A stretch of 64,000 nt of DNA from Roseovarius albus (lineage in GTDB: Bacteria; Pseudomonadota; Alphaproteobacteria; Rhodobacterales; Rhodobacteraceae). Under the pieces are notes generated by a model. That model worked only from the letters and a program-made list of their open reading frames with translations, searched no databases and was not told the origin of the DNA. The stretch lies in NCBI RefSeq assembly GCF_900172335.1, contig NZ_FWFX01000001.1, positions 485,254 through 549,253 of the forward strand, in the 5' to 3' direction. This document shows positions 35,084-44,748 of this stretch, one piece after another. The position numbers were made by a program, and so were the translations under genes. Position 1 is the stretch's first letter. Every line of letters starts with the position of its first letter.

Positions 35084-35484
35084 CTGACGAAGTCAGGCTT
35101 ATTCACATTTTGCCATTGTAATTCGTCCACATCAGACATTAGTGTGAACTTAAGATGCGTGATTAAGAATGTAGCGCATCCGAGAGTTTCGCTGTTTGAA
35201 ACTGATGTCAGGACAGACTCCGACACGTTTGAACAGACCGATTGTGCCCCGCTAAAGCAGGGCAACCCAAATGCCTGCGGCCTGGATAACCGGCTGCTTG
35301 CACATAAACGGGCCTTCAGGGGCCGGAGAAGAACCGCGATGAAGCGCGCGAGACAAGAGATCTTAAGAGCAGGGGCCGCAAGCGGAACCCCTGTTTGTGC
35401 GCTGTCCATTGCCATCAACACAAAACCGCCGCAGAACGCTGCCCCACCGGGGCCGGTTCGTTTGCCGCGGTCAAGACGGAACAC
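35084..35484 (+). promoter_or_regulatory. Structured 5' leader of rne
   Basis: This 401-base gap carries no clear gene but several stable stems on the plus strand, such as CAGGGGCCGC with GCGGAACCCCTG (35370-35393) and GCCCC-ACC-GGGGC (35441-35453) close to the rne start. A long structured leader at rne fits autoregulation by RNase E cleavage of its own mRNA, known from enterobacteria (rne5 element). Similarity to rne5 is not shown. A weak hairpin CTGAC/GTCAG at 35084-35096 follows dctD. Confidence 0.45.
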
Positions 35485-38367
35485 ATGGCTAAGAAAATGC
35501 TTATCGATGCCACCCACGCGGAAGAAACCCGCGTTGTGGTGGTCGACGGAAACAAGGTTGAGGAATTTGACTTTGAATCCGAAAACAAACGGCAACTCGC
35601 CGGGAATATCTATCTCGCAAAGGTAACACGGGTCGAACCCTCGCTTCAGGCGGCTTTTGTTGAATATGGTGGAAACCGCCACGGATTCCTGGCGTTTTCC
35701 GAAATTCATCCGGATTACTACCAGATCCCGGTGGCCGACCGCGAGGCGCTGTTGGAGGAAGAGCGCGCCTATGCCGAGGCGATGAAGGCCCGCGACGAGG
35801 AAGACGAAGCACCAAAACGCAAATCCCGCGCTCGCAGCTCTAGCAAGGCAGAGAAGGTCAAATCCGAGGACGCTGTAGCGACGACGGATGTCGCCGACAG
35901 CGATATCACCGGAATGGAAACCATCGATCTGGACGAGGACGAGGCTGACGATACTGTTGTGGGCGCGGATGATGCTGCAGAAGACAACGCCGATGTCCCC
36001 GCAGCTGCAAACGATACGGACGCCCCTGCAGAAACTGAAGAGGCTTCGGTAGAGGAAGCTGAGGCGGAGGAAGCTCCTGCTCAGGAAGACGAATCGTCAG
36101 ACCCTCAAGACAGCAATGTTGACACCGCACCTGCGGAAGAGGTGAGCGAAGGCGATGCTGAGAAAGCCACTGTAGCAGACGCCGAAGAAGAGCCATCAGA
36201 TGAAGTGGACTCGGAAGATACCACTTCGGATGAAGCTGCATCCGATGACGACGACGATGACGGCAAGGAGGCAAAGCCACGCAATCGCCGCCGTGGCCGT
36301 CGCAACTCGCGCCGGGCGGATGCCAAGGATAAAGACGATTCAATCGAATCTGTTGCAGACGAAGACGACAGCGATGACATTCGTCCACCGCGCAAACCGC
36401 GCCCACGTCGTTACAAAATCCAAGAAGTTATCAAGGTGCGCCAGATCCTGTTGGTGCAGGTGGTTAAGGAAGAGCGCGGCAACAAGGGCGCCGCTCTGAC
36501 AACCTATCTGTCACTGGCTGGTCGCTATTGCGTACTGATGCCGAACACCGCGCGTGGTGGTGGTATTTCCCGCAAGATCACCAACGCTTCTGATCGCAAG
36601 AAATTAAAAGAGATCGCCAACGAAATTGATGTTCCACAGGGGGCTGGACTGATTGTTCGGACCGCTGGTGCCAAACGCACCAAGGCCGAGATCAAGCGCG
36701 ATTACGAATACCTGCAACGCATGTGGGAGCAAATTCGCGAATTGACGCTGAAATCCATCGCGCCGGCGAAAATCTATGAAGAGGGCGATCTGATCAAACG
36801 CTCGATCCGCGATTTGTACAATCGTGAGATTGAAGAAGTGTTGGTCGAAGGCGAGGGCGGTTACCGTATAGCCAAAGACTTCATGAAGATGATCATGCCG
36901 TCACATGCGAAGAACGTGAAGCATTATACAGACTCGATGCCGTTGTTTGCGCGTTTCCAGGTCGAAAGCTACCTGGGATCGATGTTCAACCCGACGGTAC
37001 AGTTGAAGTCGGGCGGCTATATCGTGATCGGAGTGACCGAAGCCTTGGTGGCGATTGACGTGAACTCTGGCCGGGCCACCAAGGAAGGCTCGATCGAAGA
37101 TACCGCGACCAAGACCAACCTTGAAGCCGCCGAAGAAGTGGCCCGTCAGTTGCGTCTGCGTGACCTTGCGGGGCTGATCGTGATCGATTTCATCGACATG
37201 GACGAGCGCAAGAATAATTCCGCCGTTGAAAAGCGGATGAAAGACAAGCTCAAGACTGACCGTGCGCGCATTCAGGTAGGTCGGATTTCGGGCTTTGGCC
37301 TGATGGAGATGAGCCGCCAGCGCCTGCGCCCCGGTATGATCGAGGCGACAACCCAACCTTGTCCATCGTGCCATGGCACCGGTCTGATCCGCTCAGATGA
37401 TAACCTTGCGTTGTCAATCCTGCGCCAGATCGAAGAAGAGGGCGTGCGTCGTCGCTCACGCGAGGTTTTGGTCAAATGTCCGGTGGGCATTGCCAACTTC
37501 CTAATGAATCAAAAACGCGAGCACGTTGCCCAAATCGAAGCGCGTTATGGTCTGTCAGTCCGGATCGAAGGGGATCCTATGCTGATCAGCCCGGATTATT
37601 CGATTGAGAAGTTCAAGACAGCCACCCGCGCAGTGCCCGAGGCCACGGCTCCGGTTGTGTCGGTTGACAGTTCCTTGATGGATGATCTGCCGGTTGAGGA
37701 AGAGGCTGAGGCCGAAGTTCAAGCGCCAGAGTCCGAAACCGAAGAACAGCCGAAGAAAAAACGCCGTCGCCGCCGTCGCCGCTCGAAAGGGCAGCGTAAC
37801 GCAGAGGCGAATGGTGACGAGGGTCAGTCTCAAGAGGGTGAAGCTCCGTCGGAAGAGGCCATGGAGCAACCATCTGAGGAAACACCTGTAGAGGAGTCGC
37901 CTACGCCAGAGGGTGAGGCGGAAGCCACGCCTGAGGCAACTGAGAAGCCGAAGCGCAAGCGGACCCGGAAGAAACCTGCGAAGAAGGTGGAAGAGGCCGC
38001 TGCAGAAGCGCCTGAGGTCGAAGTAAAAGCAGCGGATGCGGATGTGGCGGTAGAAGCGCCCGCTGAGGAAGAGGCCCCGGCCAAACCAAAGCGGACGCGC
38101 AAGAAGCCTACAAAAGCCAAGGCCACCAACGACGAGGTGAAGGAAGACGCACCTGCGCCAACCGAAGAGGCCCCAAAGGCCGAGGAAGTGCCTGCGGAAC
38201 CTAAGCCCGAGCCTGTACAAGAGGCTGCACCTGCGCCAGAGCCGGTTGCGGCGGAAGCTGTGGCTGAAGCGGTTGCTGTTGCAGAACCTGAGGCCCCGGT
38301 AGTGGAAGAGGCGGCGGAACCCGCTGCTCCGCCCAAGCCGAAACGCCGCGGCTGGTGGTCGCTGTAG
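35485..38367 (+). CDS. rne: Ribonuclease E
   Basis: 960 residues, endoribonuclease of RNA processing and decay. The S1 domain begins near residue 35 and is interrupted by an acidic insert of about 200 residues (roughly 95-300, rich in Glu, Asp, Ala), a feature of alphaproteobacterial RNase E. The catalytic domain has AIDVNSG and DFIDMDE (catalytic aspartates) and the zinc-link CPSCHGTG. The C-terminal half alternates Glu/Pro/Ala-rich and Arg/Lys-rich segments (KKKRRRRRRRSK), which serve RNA and partner binding. ATG 35485 is used since it gives the standard MAKKMLIDATH start. Confidence 0.95.
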   Translation: MAKKMLIDATHAEETRVVVVDGNKVEEFDFESENKRQLAGNIYLAKVTRVEPSLQAAFVEYGGNRHGFLAFSEIHPDYYQIPVADREALLEEERAYAEAMKARDEEDEAPKRKSRARSSSKAEKVKSEDAVATTDVADSDITGMETIDLDEDEADDTVVGADDAAEDNADVPAAANDTDAPAETEEASVEEAEAEEAPAQEDESSDPQDSNVDTAPAEEVSEGDAEKATVADAEEEPSDEVDSEDTTSDEAASDDDDDDGKEAKPRNRRRGRRNSRRADAKDKDDSIESVADEDDSDDIRPPRKPRPRRYKIQEVIKVRQILLVQVVKEERGNKGAALTTYLSLAGRYCVLMPNTARGGGISRKITNASDRKKLKEIANEIDVPQGAGLIVRTAGAKRTKAEIKRDYEYLQRMWEQIRELTLKSIAPAKIYEEGDLIKRSIRDLYNREIEEVLVEGEGGYRIAKDFMKMIMPSHAKNVKHYTDSMPLFARFQVESYLGSMFNPTVQLKSGGYIVIGVTEALVAIDVNSGRATKEGSIEDTATKTNLEAAEEVARQLRLRDLAGLIVIDFIDMDERKNNSAVEKRMKDKLKTDRARIQVGRISGFGLMEMSRQRLRPGMIEATTQPCPSCHGTGLIRSDDNLALSILRQIEEEGVRRRSREVLVKCPVGIANFLMNQKREHVAQIEARYGLSVRIEGDPMLISPDYSIEKFKTATRAVPEATAPVVSVDSSLMDDLPVEEEAEAEVQAPESETEEQPKKKRRRRRRRSKGQRNAEANGDEGQSQEGEAPSEEAMEQPSEETPVEESPTPEGEAEATPEATEKPKRKRTRKKPAKKVEEAAAEAPEVEVKAADADVAVEAPAEEEAPAKPKRTRKKPTKAKATNDEVKEDAPAPTEEAPKAEEVPAEPKPEPVQEAAPAPEPVAAEAVAEAVAVAEPEAPVVEEAAEPAAPPKPKRRGWWSL

Positions 38368-38389
38368 ACTTAGGTTTCTAAGATCAAAG

Positions 38390-38426
38390 AAGGCCCGCAG
38401 ATCCTCTCTGTGGGCCTTTTATTTTG
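38390..38426 (+). terminator. Terminator of rne
   Basis: Stem AAGGCCCGCAGA / TCTGTGGGCCTT (12 bp with one G-U) around TCCTC, followed by TTATTTT. It lies 22 bases after the rne stop and before the convergent tusA-like gene. Confidence 0.88.
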
Positions 38427-38434
38427 AGCGATGC

Positions 38435-38665
38435 TCAGGCGATTTTGCGCACGAAATAAGCGGTGCTGGTCTCACGCTCTTCGGTTTTGACCAACTCGTT
38501 GCCCGATTCATTGCAATAGTGGGGCACGTCAATGACCGCTGCCGGGTCATCGGCGATCAGCTCCAGCACGTTGCCAGCCGCAAGCGATTTGATCCGCTTT
38601 TGCAGTTTCAGCACGGGCAGGGGGCAAAGCAGCCCTCGGGCGTCTATCGTCAAGGTTGGTTCCAT
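38435..38665 (-). CDS. TusA-family sulfurtransferase
   Basis: 76 residues. The motif CPLPVLKLQKRIK carries the sulfur-accepting cysteine of TusA/SirA proteins, which relay sulfur for tRNA thiolation or molybdenum cofactor assembly. The rest (ELIADDPAAVIDVPHYC) fits the fold. It is convergent with rne and divergent from ccdA; the specific pathway is unclear. Confidence 0.9.
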   Translation of the reverse strand: MEPTLTIDARGLLCPLPVLKLQKRIKSLAAGNVLELIADDPAAVIDVPHYCNESGNELVKTEERETSTAYFVRKIA

Positions 38666-38757
38666 AGGCGCGAGATAACGAACCGATCACGCGGTGTCCA
38701 CAAGGATGTGACAGCACGCCGCGTGACCTTTGCCATGCAATTGATTATGTGGGGGAT

Positions 38758-39510
38758 ATGTTTGGAATCGAAATCATAGACGCCAGCCTGTTGCCGGCAA
38801 TGATCGTGGCGCTGCTAGCGGGGGTTATCTCGTTTCTCAGCCCCTGTGTGCTGCCCATCGTGCCACCCTATCTGGCGTACATGAGCGGTGTGACCTTGTC
38901 TGACTTGAATGAAGATTCAGGCGTGCGCGCAAAGGCCCTTGGACCGGCGCTGTGTTTCGTTTTGGGCCTATCGACAGTGTTTTTGCTGCTTGGGTTCGCA
39001 GCCTCGGCATTCGGCACAGTGTTTTTACAATATCAAAGCACTTTCAACACTTTGGCAGGCGTCATTGTGATGGTTTTTGGTGCGCATTTCATTGGGATCT
39101 ACCGCATTCCATTCCTCAATCGTGAAGCGCGTGTGGATGTGGGCGATCGGGGCGGCTCGGCCTTTGGAGCCTATATCTTGGGCCTTGCCTTTGCCTTTGG
39201 CTGGACGCCCTGTATCGGGCCGCAGTTGGGAGCAATTTTGTCGCTGGCGGCCTCAGAAGGGTCAGTATCGCGTGGCACATTCCTGCTGGCGGTTTACGCT
39301 ATCGGTTTAGGCGTGCCATTTCTGGTGGTGGCTTTGCTGTTACCCAAACTGGGTGGGGTGATGAGCTGGATGAAACGCCATATGGAGCAGATCGAGAAGG
39401 TCATGGGTCTCTTGCTTTGGACGATTGGTTTGTTGATGCTGACGGGTGGGTTTTCGGCGTTTTCCTTCTGGCTGCTCGAGGCTTTTCCAGCACTGGCTAC
39501 AATAGGCTGA
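38758..39510 (+). CDS. ccdA: Cytochrome c biogenesis protein CcdA
   Basis: 250 residues with six or seven membrane helices. It moves reducing power across the membrane for cytochrome c maturation and other periplasmic thiols. The paired redox cysteines are in SFLSPCVLPIVPP and GWTPCIGPQLG. ATG 38758 is used, with GGGGGA upstream. It is a single gene. Confidence 0.92.
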   Translation: MFGIEIIDASLLPAMIVALLAGVISFLSPCVLPIVPPYLAYMSGVTLSDLNEDSGVRAKALGPALCFVLGLSTVFLLLGFAASAFGTVFLQYQSTFNTLAGVIVMVFGAHFIGIYRIPFLNREARVDVGDRGGSAFGAYILGLAFAFGWTPCIGPQLGAILSLAASEGSVSRGTFLLAVYAIGLGVPFLVVALLLPKLGGVMSWMKRHMEQIEKVMGLLLWTIGLLMLTGGFSAFSFWLLEAFPALATIG

Positions 39511-39643
39511 TCTTGCTTTCAGGTACATCTGCAAGCCTTTGATGACGTGGGAACTTTGAGTTCCGCACGGCATTTGGCAATTGAAAAACAACACTCTTTC
39601 CACGCTTCACAATTGTGTCCTACAGTGAGGCAAGAGGATATGT

Positions 39644-40852
39644 ATGAGCAGTTCAACCACGTCATCAGTGCGGCACCGTCACGTGTTTTATGTTCCGGGG
39701 TATGATCCATTTCATCCGCGCCGGTATCGAGAGTTGTATCGCTCAGAGAGTGCCGAGCAGGGCCAGATTTCCGGGTATGATATCGCGATTTCGCGGGCGA
39801 AAAGTGGCGGTCTGTATGGCTGGAACGTCGATGCCAAAATCGAAGGGCAGGACACAAAAACAACGGTTGAAGTGCTCTATTGGTCAGACTTGGTCCGAGA
39901 CAGCATGAAAGGCGGAGTCATCGAGACGTATCAGCGTCTGATCAAAACCGCGTGGATCTATATCAACACCGGGGCACTGTTTCGCTTGGCCAAACTGCGC
40001 AAGGGGCCGGTGATTGCGGCGCTGTATCCTGTGGGTTTCTTGCTATTGCAGCTTGTAATCGCGCTATGTGCGGCCTGGGGACTTGGTAAAATCTTGTCGT
40101 TTCTGAATCCGTTGTTACATTGGGCCGGCCTGATTGTTGTGCCTTTCATATTAGGGTGGTTTCGCAAAAACGATAATCGGTTCTACGCTTATTATCTGAT
40201 GCAGGACTATGCCTATTCGGCTGGTGAGCGAGGGGCGTATCCACCCGAACTAGAAGGCCGCATGGATGAATTCGTGAATGAGATTGCCCGCGCACTGGCC
40301 AGTGATGTGGATGAGGTGTTGGTGGTTGGCCACTCTTCCGGGGCTTATTTGGCGGTGACGATCCTTGCCGATCTTCTACGTCAGAATGATTCAGAGAAGT
40401 GGAAGGCGGAACTGTCGTTTCTGTCACTGGGCCATGTGGTGCCGATGGTCTCATTCTTGCCGATGGCTGACAAGTTGCGCGGTGATCTGCAATATCTGTG
40501 CGAGCGGGAGGAGTTGGTCTGGGTTGATGTGACGGCTCCGTCTGATGGGGGAACGTTTGCGCTTTGCGATCCTGTGGCCGTGACCGGAGTTGCAACCGAG
40601 AATAAACGTTGGCCTTTGGTTCTGTCAGCGGCTTATACGCAGACACTAAGCCCCGAGAAATGGCAAAGCATGCGTTGGCGGTTTTTTAAACTACATATCC
40701 AGTATCTGTGTGCGTTTGATCGACCCGGTGACTACGATTATTTTCAGATCACAGCTGGGCCTCAGACCCTTTCGCGACGCTACCGGGATCGCGCGTCGTC
40801 ACCGAGTCGGATTGAGCGTGCAACCTCCGGCTACCGCGGGGTGGGCTCATGA
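39644..40852 (+). CDS. Membrane-anchored alpha/beta-hydrolase-like protein
   Basis: 402 residues. The N-terminus (FYVPGYDPFHPRRY) resembles hydrolase first-strand and oxyanion segments. Two membrane helices lie at about 121-145 and 156-168, and the nucleophile elbow GHSSG follows at about 229 (VVGHSSGAYLAVTI). The Ser-based elbow suggests a lipase or esterase activity. GTGAGGCAAGAGGA precedes the ATG. It shares four bases with the P450 gene (ATGA), so both are made together. No named family recognised. Confidence 0.65.
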   Translation: MSSSTTSSVRHRHVFYVPGYDPFHPRRYRELYRSESAEQGQISGYDIAISRAKSGGLYGWNVDAKIEGQDTKTTVEVLYWSDLVRDSMKGGVIETYQRLIKTAWIYINTGALFRLAKLRKGPVIAALYPVGFLLLQLVIALCAAWGLGKILSFLNPLLHWAGLIVVPFILGWFRKNDNRFYAYYLMQDYAYSAGERGAYPPELEGRMDEFVNEIARALASDVDEVLVVGHSSGAYLAVTILADLLRQNDSEKWKAELSFLSLGHVVPMVSFLPMADKLRGDLQYLCEREELVWVDVTAPSDGGTFALCDPVAVTGVATENKRWPLVLSAAYTQTLSPEKWQSMRWRFFKLHIQYLCAFDRPGDYDYFQITAGPQTLSRRYRDRASSPSRIERATSGYRGVGS

Positions 40853-42219
40853 AACGCCCGCCAAAGCCAGAAGCGCGAAAAGGTTCGGTTTCGACTCTCC
40901 GGTTTTTTCAATTGGCGCAAAAGGACATTCTGTCGGCTTTGCCCGCGCGGCTTTACTGGGCGTGGATGGCTGAGTTTCGAACCCCGTTCTTTCGCTCATA
41001 TTTGTGTAATCAGCCGGAGCTGGTTGATCTGGTGTTGAAGCAAAATCCCGATGCGTTTCCCAAGTCAAACCGTATCCGCGAGGGGTTGGCCCCCTTGCTG
41101 CGCAACTCGGTTTTTGTGACCAACGGTGAGGTGTGGAAAAAGCAGCGTAGGATCATTGATCCGGCGTTTGAGGGCGGCAATCTGCGCGATATCTTCTCGG
41201 CGATGGTGGCGGCCGCGGAGGGGGCGGTGGCGCGACTGAAGCCGCTGGCAAACGGTGAGGCGATTGAGACGGAGTTCCACACCAGCCATACTGCGGCAGA
41301 CGTCATATTCAGAACACTGTTTTCAATTCCCATCGAACATGAGCAGGCGTCACGCGTGTTCCACGAGTTTCAGGCGCATCAACGGATGCAGCCGGTGCTC
41401 AATCTGGGAGCCTTGGTGCCATTGCCACGCTGGTTTCCGCGCTTTCACCGGCGCAAGACGCACAGCACGGCGCAAAACATTAGGGCACTGATTGAAGCCT
41501 TTGTGCAAGAGCGTCAGACGCAGATCGAAGATGGGACGGCCCCAAATGATCTGGCAACCAAGATCATGACAACGGCAGATCCGGTGACTGGGGATCGGTT
41601 TGAAGTTGAGGAAATGATCGACCAAATTGCGATCTTTTTTCTGGCGGGACATGAAACCAGTGCTTCAGCGTTGGCCTGGGCGCTCTATTTGCTGGCGCTT
41701 TTTCCGGACTGGCAAGAGAAGGTGGAGCAGGAATGTGCGACGGTGATACCTTCGGGTGGGCCATCATTCTCGGATATTTCAAAACTGCGCATCACCCGAG
41801 ATGTGTTTCGCGAAGCGCTAAGGCTCTATTCCCCGGTGCCGATGATGGTGCGTGAGGCCACTTGCCCGCATCAGTTCCGCGATCGTCAGGTGCCCAAGGG
41901 CGCGCAGATCGTGCTCAGCCCGTGGCACCTGCACCGGCATGAGCGGCTGTGGGACAATCCGGATGATTTCGATCCCGCGCGTTTTGGCACTGAGAACGGC
42001 AAGGCCTGTCTTCGCACGGCCTATATGCCGTTTTCAGCGGGGCAGCGGGTTTGCCCGGGCGCGGGGTTTGCAATGATCGAGGGCCAGTTGCTGTTGGCCA
42101 TGCTCGTTAAAGCATATCGATTTGAGGTGGTCGAGGGGCGGGAACCTGTGCCTGTCGCCCACCTGACTGTGCGCAGCAAAGACGGGATCTGGCTGAAAGT
42201 AACTCCGCGAGTGGGCTAG
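40849..42219 (+). CDS. Cytochrome P450
   Basis: 456 residues. I-helix motif AGHETSAS, ExxR helix EALRLYSPVP, and the heme loop FSAGQRVCPGAGFA (FxxGxRxCxG) are all intact, so the enzyme should be active with a partner reductase that is not encoded nearby. The closest layout I know is the CYP1/CYP4-like bacterial class rather than the camphor type. It starts inside the hydrolase stop, a coupled pair. The substrate may be a lipid or fatty acid, which is inference from the partner. Confidence 0.9.
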   Translation: MKRPPKPEARKGSVSTLRFFQLAQKDILSALPARLYWAWMAEFRTPFFRSYLCNQPELVDLVLKQNPDAFPKSNRIREGLAPLLRNSVFVTNGEVWKKQRRIIDPAFEGGNLRDIFSAMVAAAEGAVARLKPLANGEAIETEFHTSHTAADVIFRTLFSIPIEHEQASRVFHEFQAHQRMQPVLNLGALVPLPRWFPRFHRRKTHSTAQNIRALIEAFVQERQTQIEDGTAPNDLATKIMTTADPVTGDRFEVEEMIDQIAIFFLAGHETSASALAWALYLLALFPDWQEKVEQECATVIPSGGPSFSDISKLRITRDVFREALRLYSPVPMMVREATCPHQFRDRQVPKGAQIVLSPWHLHRHERLWDNPDDFDPARFGTENGKACLRTAYMPFSAGQRVCPGAGFAMIEGQLLLAMLVKAYRFEVVEGREPVPVAHLTVRSKDGIWLKVTPRVG

Positions 42220-42440
42220 CCGCCGATTTGATCCTGGTAGTGTTTTAAAACAAAAAGCCGGATGGCTGAGGCGAGTCCGGTATCATCTTCTCGGCCCGCA
42301 TCAATTTGAGCGGCCAGCGCATTGAGCGGCATGTCCTGATCTTGTGCAATTTTTCGAAATGCCTGCCAAAACTCTTCTTCAAGTGACACGCTTGTACGAT
42401 GCCCTTGCAAGGTCAGGGAATGTTTGACTGGCCGAGCCAT
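42216..42440 (-). CDS. Ribbon-helix-helix domain protein
   Basis: 74 residues. HRTSVSLEEEFWQAFRKIAQDQ and MPLNALAAQI form the beta-helix-helix pattern of this DNA-binding family (also annotated as RHH_4-type). Its stop overlaps the convergent P450 stop by four bases. Its ATG shares one base with the stop of the upstream DUF4169 gene. A regulator or a structural small protein; target unknown. Confidence 0.78.
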   Translation of the reverse strand: MARPVKHSLTLQGHRTSVSLEEEFWQAFRKIAQDQDMPLNALAAQIDAGREDDTGLASAIRLFVLKHYQDQIGG

Positions 42441-42616
42441 CAGGGGTCGCGTTTGTGATCCGATAGATCACGCTCTTGTTTTTGCGAGCGGGCGCGGTCC
42501 AGCTCCTTGTCAGCTTTGCTACGCCCGAATTTGATCGCATTTTCGTCGGCACGGGCTTTTTTGTCAGCCCGCGCTTTTTCCTTGCGGAACCGGTTCAGGT
42601 TGACCGGCTTTCCCAT
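42440..42616 (-). CDS. DUF4169 small basic protein
   Basis: 58 residues, highly charged: starts [20 protein letters not shown] and ends DLSDHKRDP. It matches the small DUF4169 family of alphaproteobacteria, function unknown. The start overlaps the fumC stop (TGATG) and the stop overlaps the RHH start (TGATG), making a tightly coupled fumC-DUF4169-RHH unit. Confidence 0.85.
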   Translation of the reverse strand: MGKPVNLNRFRKEKARADKKARADENAIKFGRSKADKELDRARSQKQERDLSDHKRDP

Positions 42617-44010
42617 CAGTCTTTTGGGCCGATCATCTGTTCGGGTCGAACGACAGCATCAAAGGTTTCTTCGTCGACAAATCCCAGAGCAATGGCCTCT
42701 TCTTTAAGTGTTGTGCCGTTCTTATGCGCGGTTTTGGCGACCTTGGTGGCGTTGTCATAGCCGATGGTGGGGGCCAGTGCGGTGACCAGCATCAGGCTTT
42801 CCTTCATAAGCTTGTTGATGCGCGGCTCGTTGGCTTGAATACCCAGCAGCATACGTTCGGTAAAGCTGTCGGCAGCATCCCCCAGCAGCTGGATCGATTG
42901 CAGCAGGTTGTAGGACATCATTGGGTTGTAGACGTTGAGCTCAAAATGACCCTGCGATCCGGCAAAGGTCATCGCGGCATTGTTGCCCATGACGTGGGCG
43001 GCGACCTGTGTCAGCGCCTCGGCTTGGGTTGGGTTGACCTTGCCAGGCATGATCGAGGAACCAGGCTCGTTTTCCGGCAAGATCAGCTCTCCCAGACCAG
43101 AACGTGGGCCCGAGCCAAGGAAACGGATGTCGTTAGCGATCTTGTAGCAAGAACCGGCAATAGTGGCTAAGGCACCGGACATGAAGACCATGGCGTCGTG
43201 GGAGGCGAGGGCCTCGAATTTATTTGGCGCGGTGACAAAAGGCAGATCGGTGATTCTAGCCATGTTGGCAGCAACGGTTTCACCCCAGCCTTTTTGCGTG
43301 TTCAGACCGGTGCCAACCGCGGTACCACCCTGCGCCAGTTCGTAGATGTCGGGCAGGGCGGCCTCGACCCGTTTGATGCCTTGGCGGATCTGGTGGGCAT
43401 AGCCACCGAATTCTTGACCCAGTGTCAGGGGGGTCGCGTCCTGCGTGTGGGTGCGCCCTATCTTGATGATGTCTTTGAACTCGTCAGATTTCTGCTCAAG
43501 ACCCGCGGCCAGCTTTTCCAATCCAGGAAGCAGCACGTCACGCACGCTCATCGCGGTGGCGATGTGCATGGCGGTAGGGAAGGTGTCGTTGGAGGATTGA
43601 CCCATGTTGCAATGGTCATTGGGGTGGACCGGGTCTTTGGAGCCGATCACGCCGCCGAGGATCTCAATCGCACGGTTGGCGATGACCTCGTTCGCGTTCA
43701 TGTTTGATTGCGTGCCTGAACCAGTCTGCCAGACAACCAGTGGGAAATGGTCATCGAGTTTGCCGTCGACGACTTCACCAGCTGCTTCGATAATCGCGTT
43801 GGCCAGTTTCGCGTCCAGCTTGCCCGAGGCTTGATTGGCCATGGCGCAGGCCTTTTTGATCACACCCAAAGCCCGGACAATGGCAACCGGTTGCTTTTCC
43901 CAACCAATCGGAAAGTTCATGATCGAACGCTGCGTTTGCGCACCCCAGTATTTATCTGTGGGGACTTCCAGGGGGCCAAAGCTGTCGGTTTCGGTCCGGG
44001 TATCTGTCAT
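42616..44010 (-). CDS. fumC: Class II fumarate hydratase
   Basis: 464 residues. Catalyses fumarate to malate in the TCA cycle. The lyase signature [13 protein letters not shown] is present, as is the active-site region [13 protein letters not shown] and [13 protein letters not shown]. It is the first gene of a coupled fumC-DUF4169-RHH unit. Confidence 0.97.
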   Translation of the reverse strand: MTDTRTETDSFGPLEVPTDKYWGAQTQRSIMNFPIGWEKQPVAIVRALGVIKKACAMANQASGKLDAKLANAIIEAAGEVVDGKLDDHFPLVVWQTGSGTQSNMNANEVIANRAIEILGGVIGSKDPVHPNDHCNMGQSSNDTFPTAMHIATAMSVRDVLLPGLEKLAAGLEQKSDEFKDIIKIGRTHTQDATPLTLGQEFGGYAHQIRQGIKRVEAALPDIYELAQGGTAVGTGLNTQKGWGETVAANMARITDLPFVTAPNKFEALASHDAMVFMSGALATIAGSCYKIANDIRFLGSGPRSGLGELILPENEPGSSIMPGKVNPTQAEALTQVAAHVMGNNAAMTFAGSQGHFELNVYNPMMSYNLLQSIQLLGDAADSFTERMLLGIQANEPRINKLMKESLMLVTALAPTIGYDNATKVAKTAHKNGTTLKEEAIALGFVDEETFDAVVRPEQMIGPKD

Positions 44011-44124
44011 TTGGGGTGCTCCTGTTGATCTGCCCTTGTCATACCGCAGCGGGGCAAAAGTGCAATGTTCTAACCGGCGCTAACATTGCGTTATAACACG
44101 TAATAGCGGCCAAAACTCTTGGAA

Positions 44125-44595
44125 TTACTTGCGAAAACTGTCCAATGAGACGACTTCCGCGTCTTCGCGGGGTTGGTCGTCATCGTCGCCAACCACTTCC
44201 AACTCATCTTCTGAGGTCAACTCGTCCATCTCGTCGTCATCATCCTGCGTTTCAAATCGCAGACCAAATTCAACGGAGGGATCAACAAAGGTTTGCACTG
44301 AGTCAAACGGAATGACCAGATTTTCCGGTGCATCACCGAAATTCAAGGTTACCGAAAACCCGTCGTCGGTCACGATCAGATCATCAAACCAATGCTGCAT
44401 GACCACGGTCATTTCGTCTGGATAGCGCTCACGCAGCCAGTCTGCGATCTGTACATCGGGATGTGTCGTGTCGAAGGTGATGAAGAAATGATGTGCACCC
44501 GGCAGGCCAGCATCCCTGACATCCGTCAGAACCTGTTGGATTAATCCACGCATGGCGCGGTGCATTAAGCTTCCGTAGTCAATGGTGTGTGACAT
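44125..44595 (-). CDS. sspB: ClpXP adaptor SspB (alpha type)
   Basis: 156 residues from ATG 44595. SspB binds ssrA-tagged peptides and hands them to ClpXP. The substrate-binding core (IDYGSLMHRAMRGLIQQVL, FFITFDTTHPDVQI, VIPFDSVQTFVDP) is followed by an acidic linker and the C-terminal ClpX-tethering motif VVSLDSFRK. ssrA lies 150 bases upstream on the same strand, an unusual and meaningful pairing. Confidence 0.92.
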   Translation of the reverse strand: MSHTIDYGSLMHRAMRGLIQQVLTDVRDAGLPGAHHFFITFDTTHPDVQIADWLRERYPDEMTVVMQHWFDDLIVTDDGFSVTLNFGDAPENLVIPFDSVQTFVDPSVEFGLRFETQDDDDEMDELTSEDELEVVGDDDDQPREDAEVVSLDSFRK

Positions 44596-44748
44596 GGGCA
44601 CATTCCTGTCTTGCGCAATTCAGCATAAGGGATTCGGTGTAAAACAAAAGACCCGATAGCCGGTTGTCGGGAACACTTATGTTGCATCTTCAAGCATGTC
44701 CAGACGCAGGCTGTAGGCTGCCAAAAATCCGCTGAATTTTTAAGAAGT

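Noticed and set aside
44721..44741. AAAAAT/ATTTTT repeat after ssrA
   Set aside because: Arms are all A/T with only two or three G/C pairs, too weak to call a terminator.
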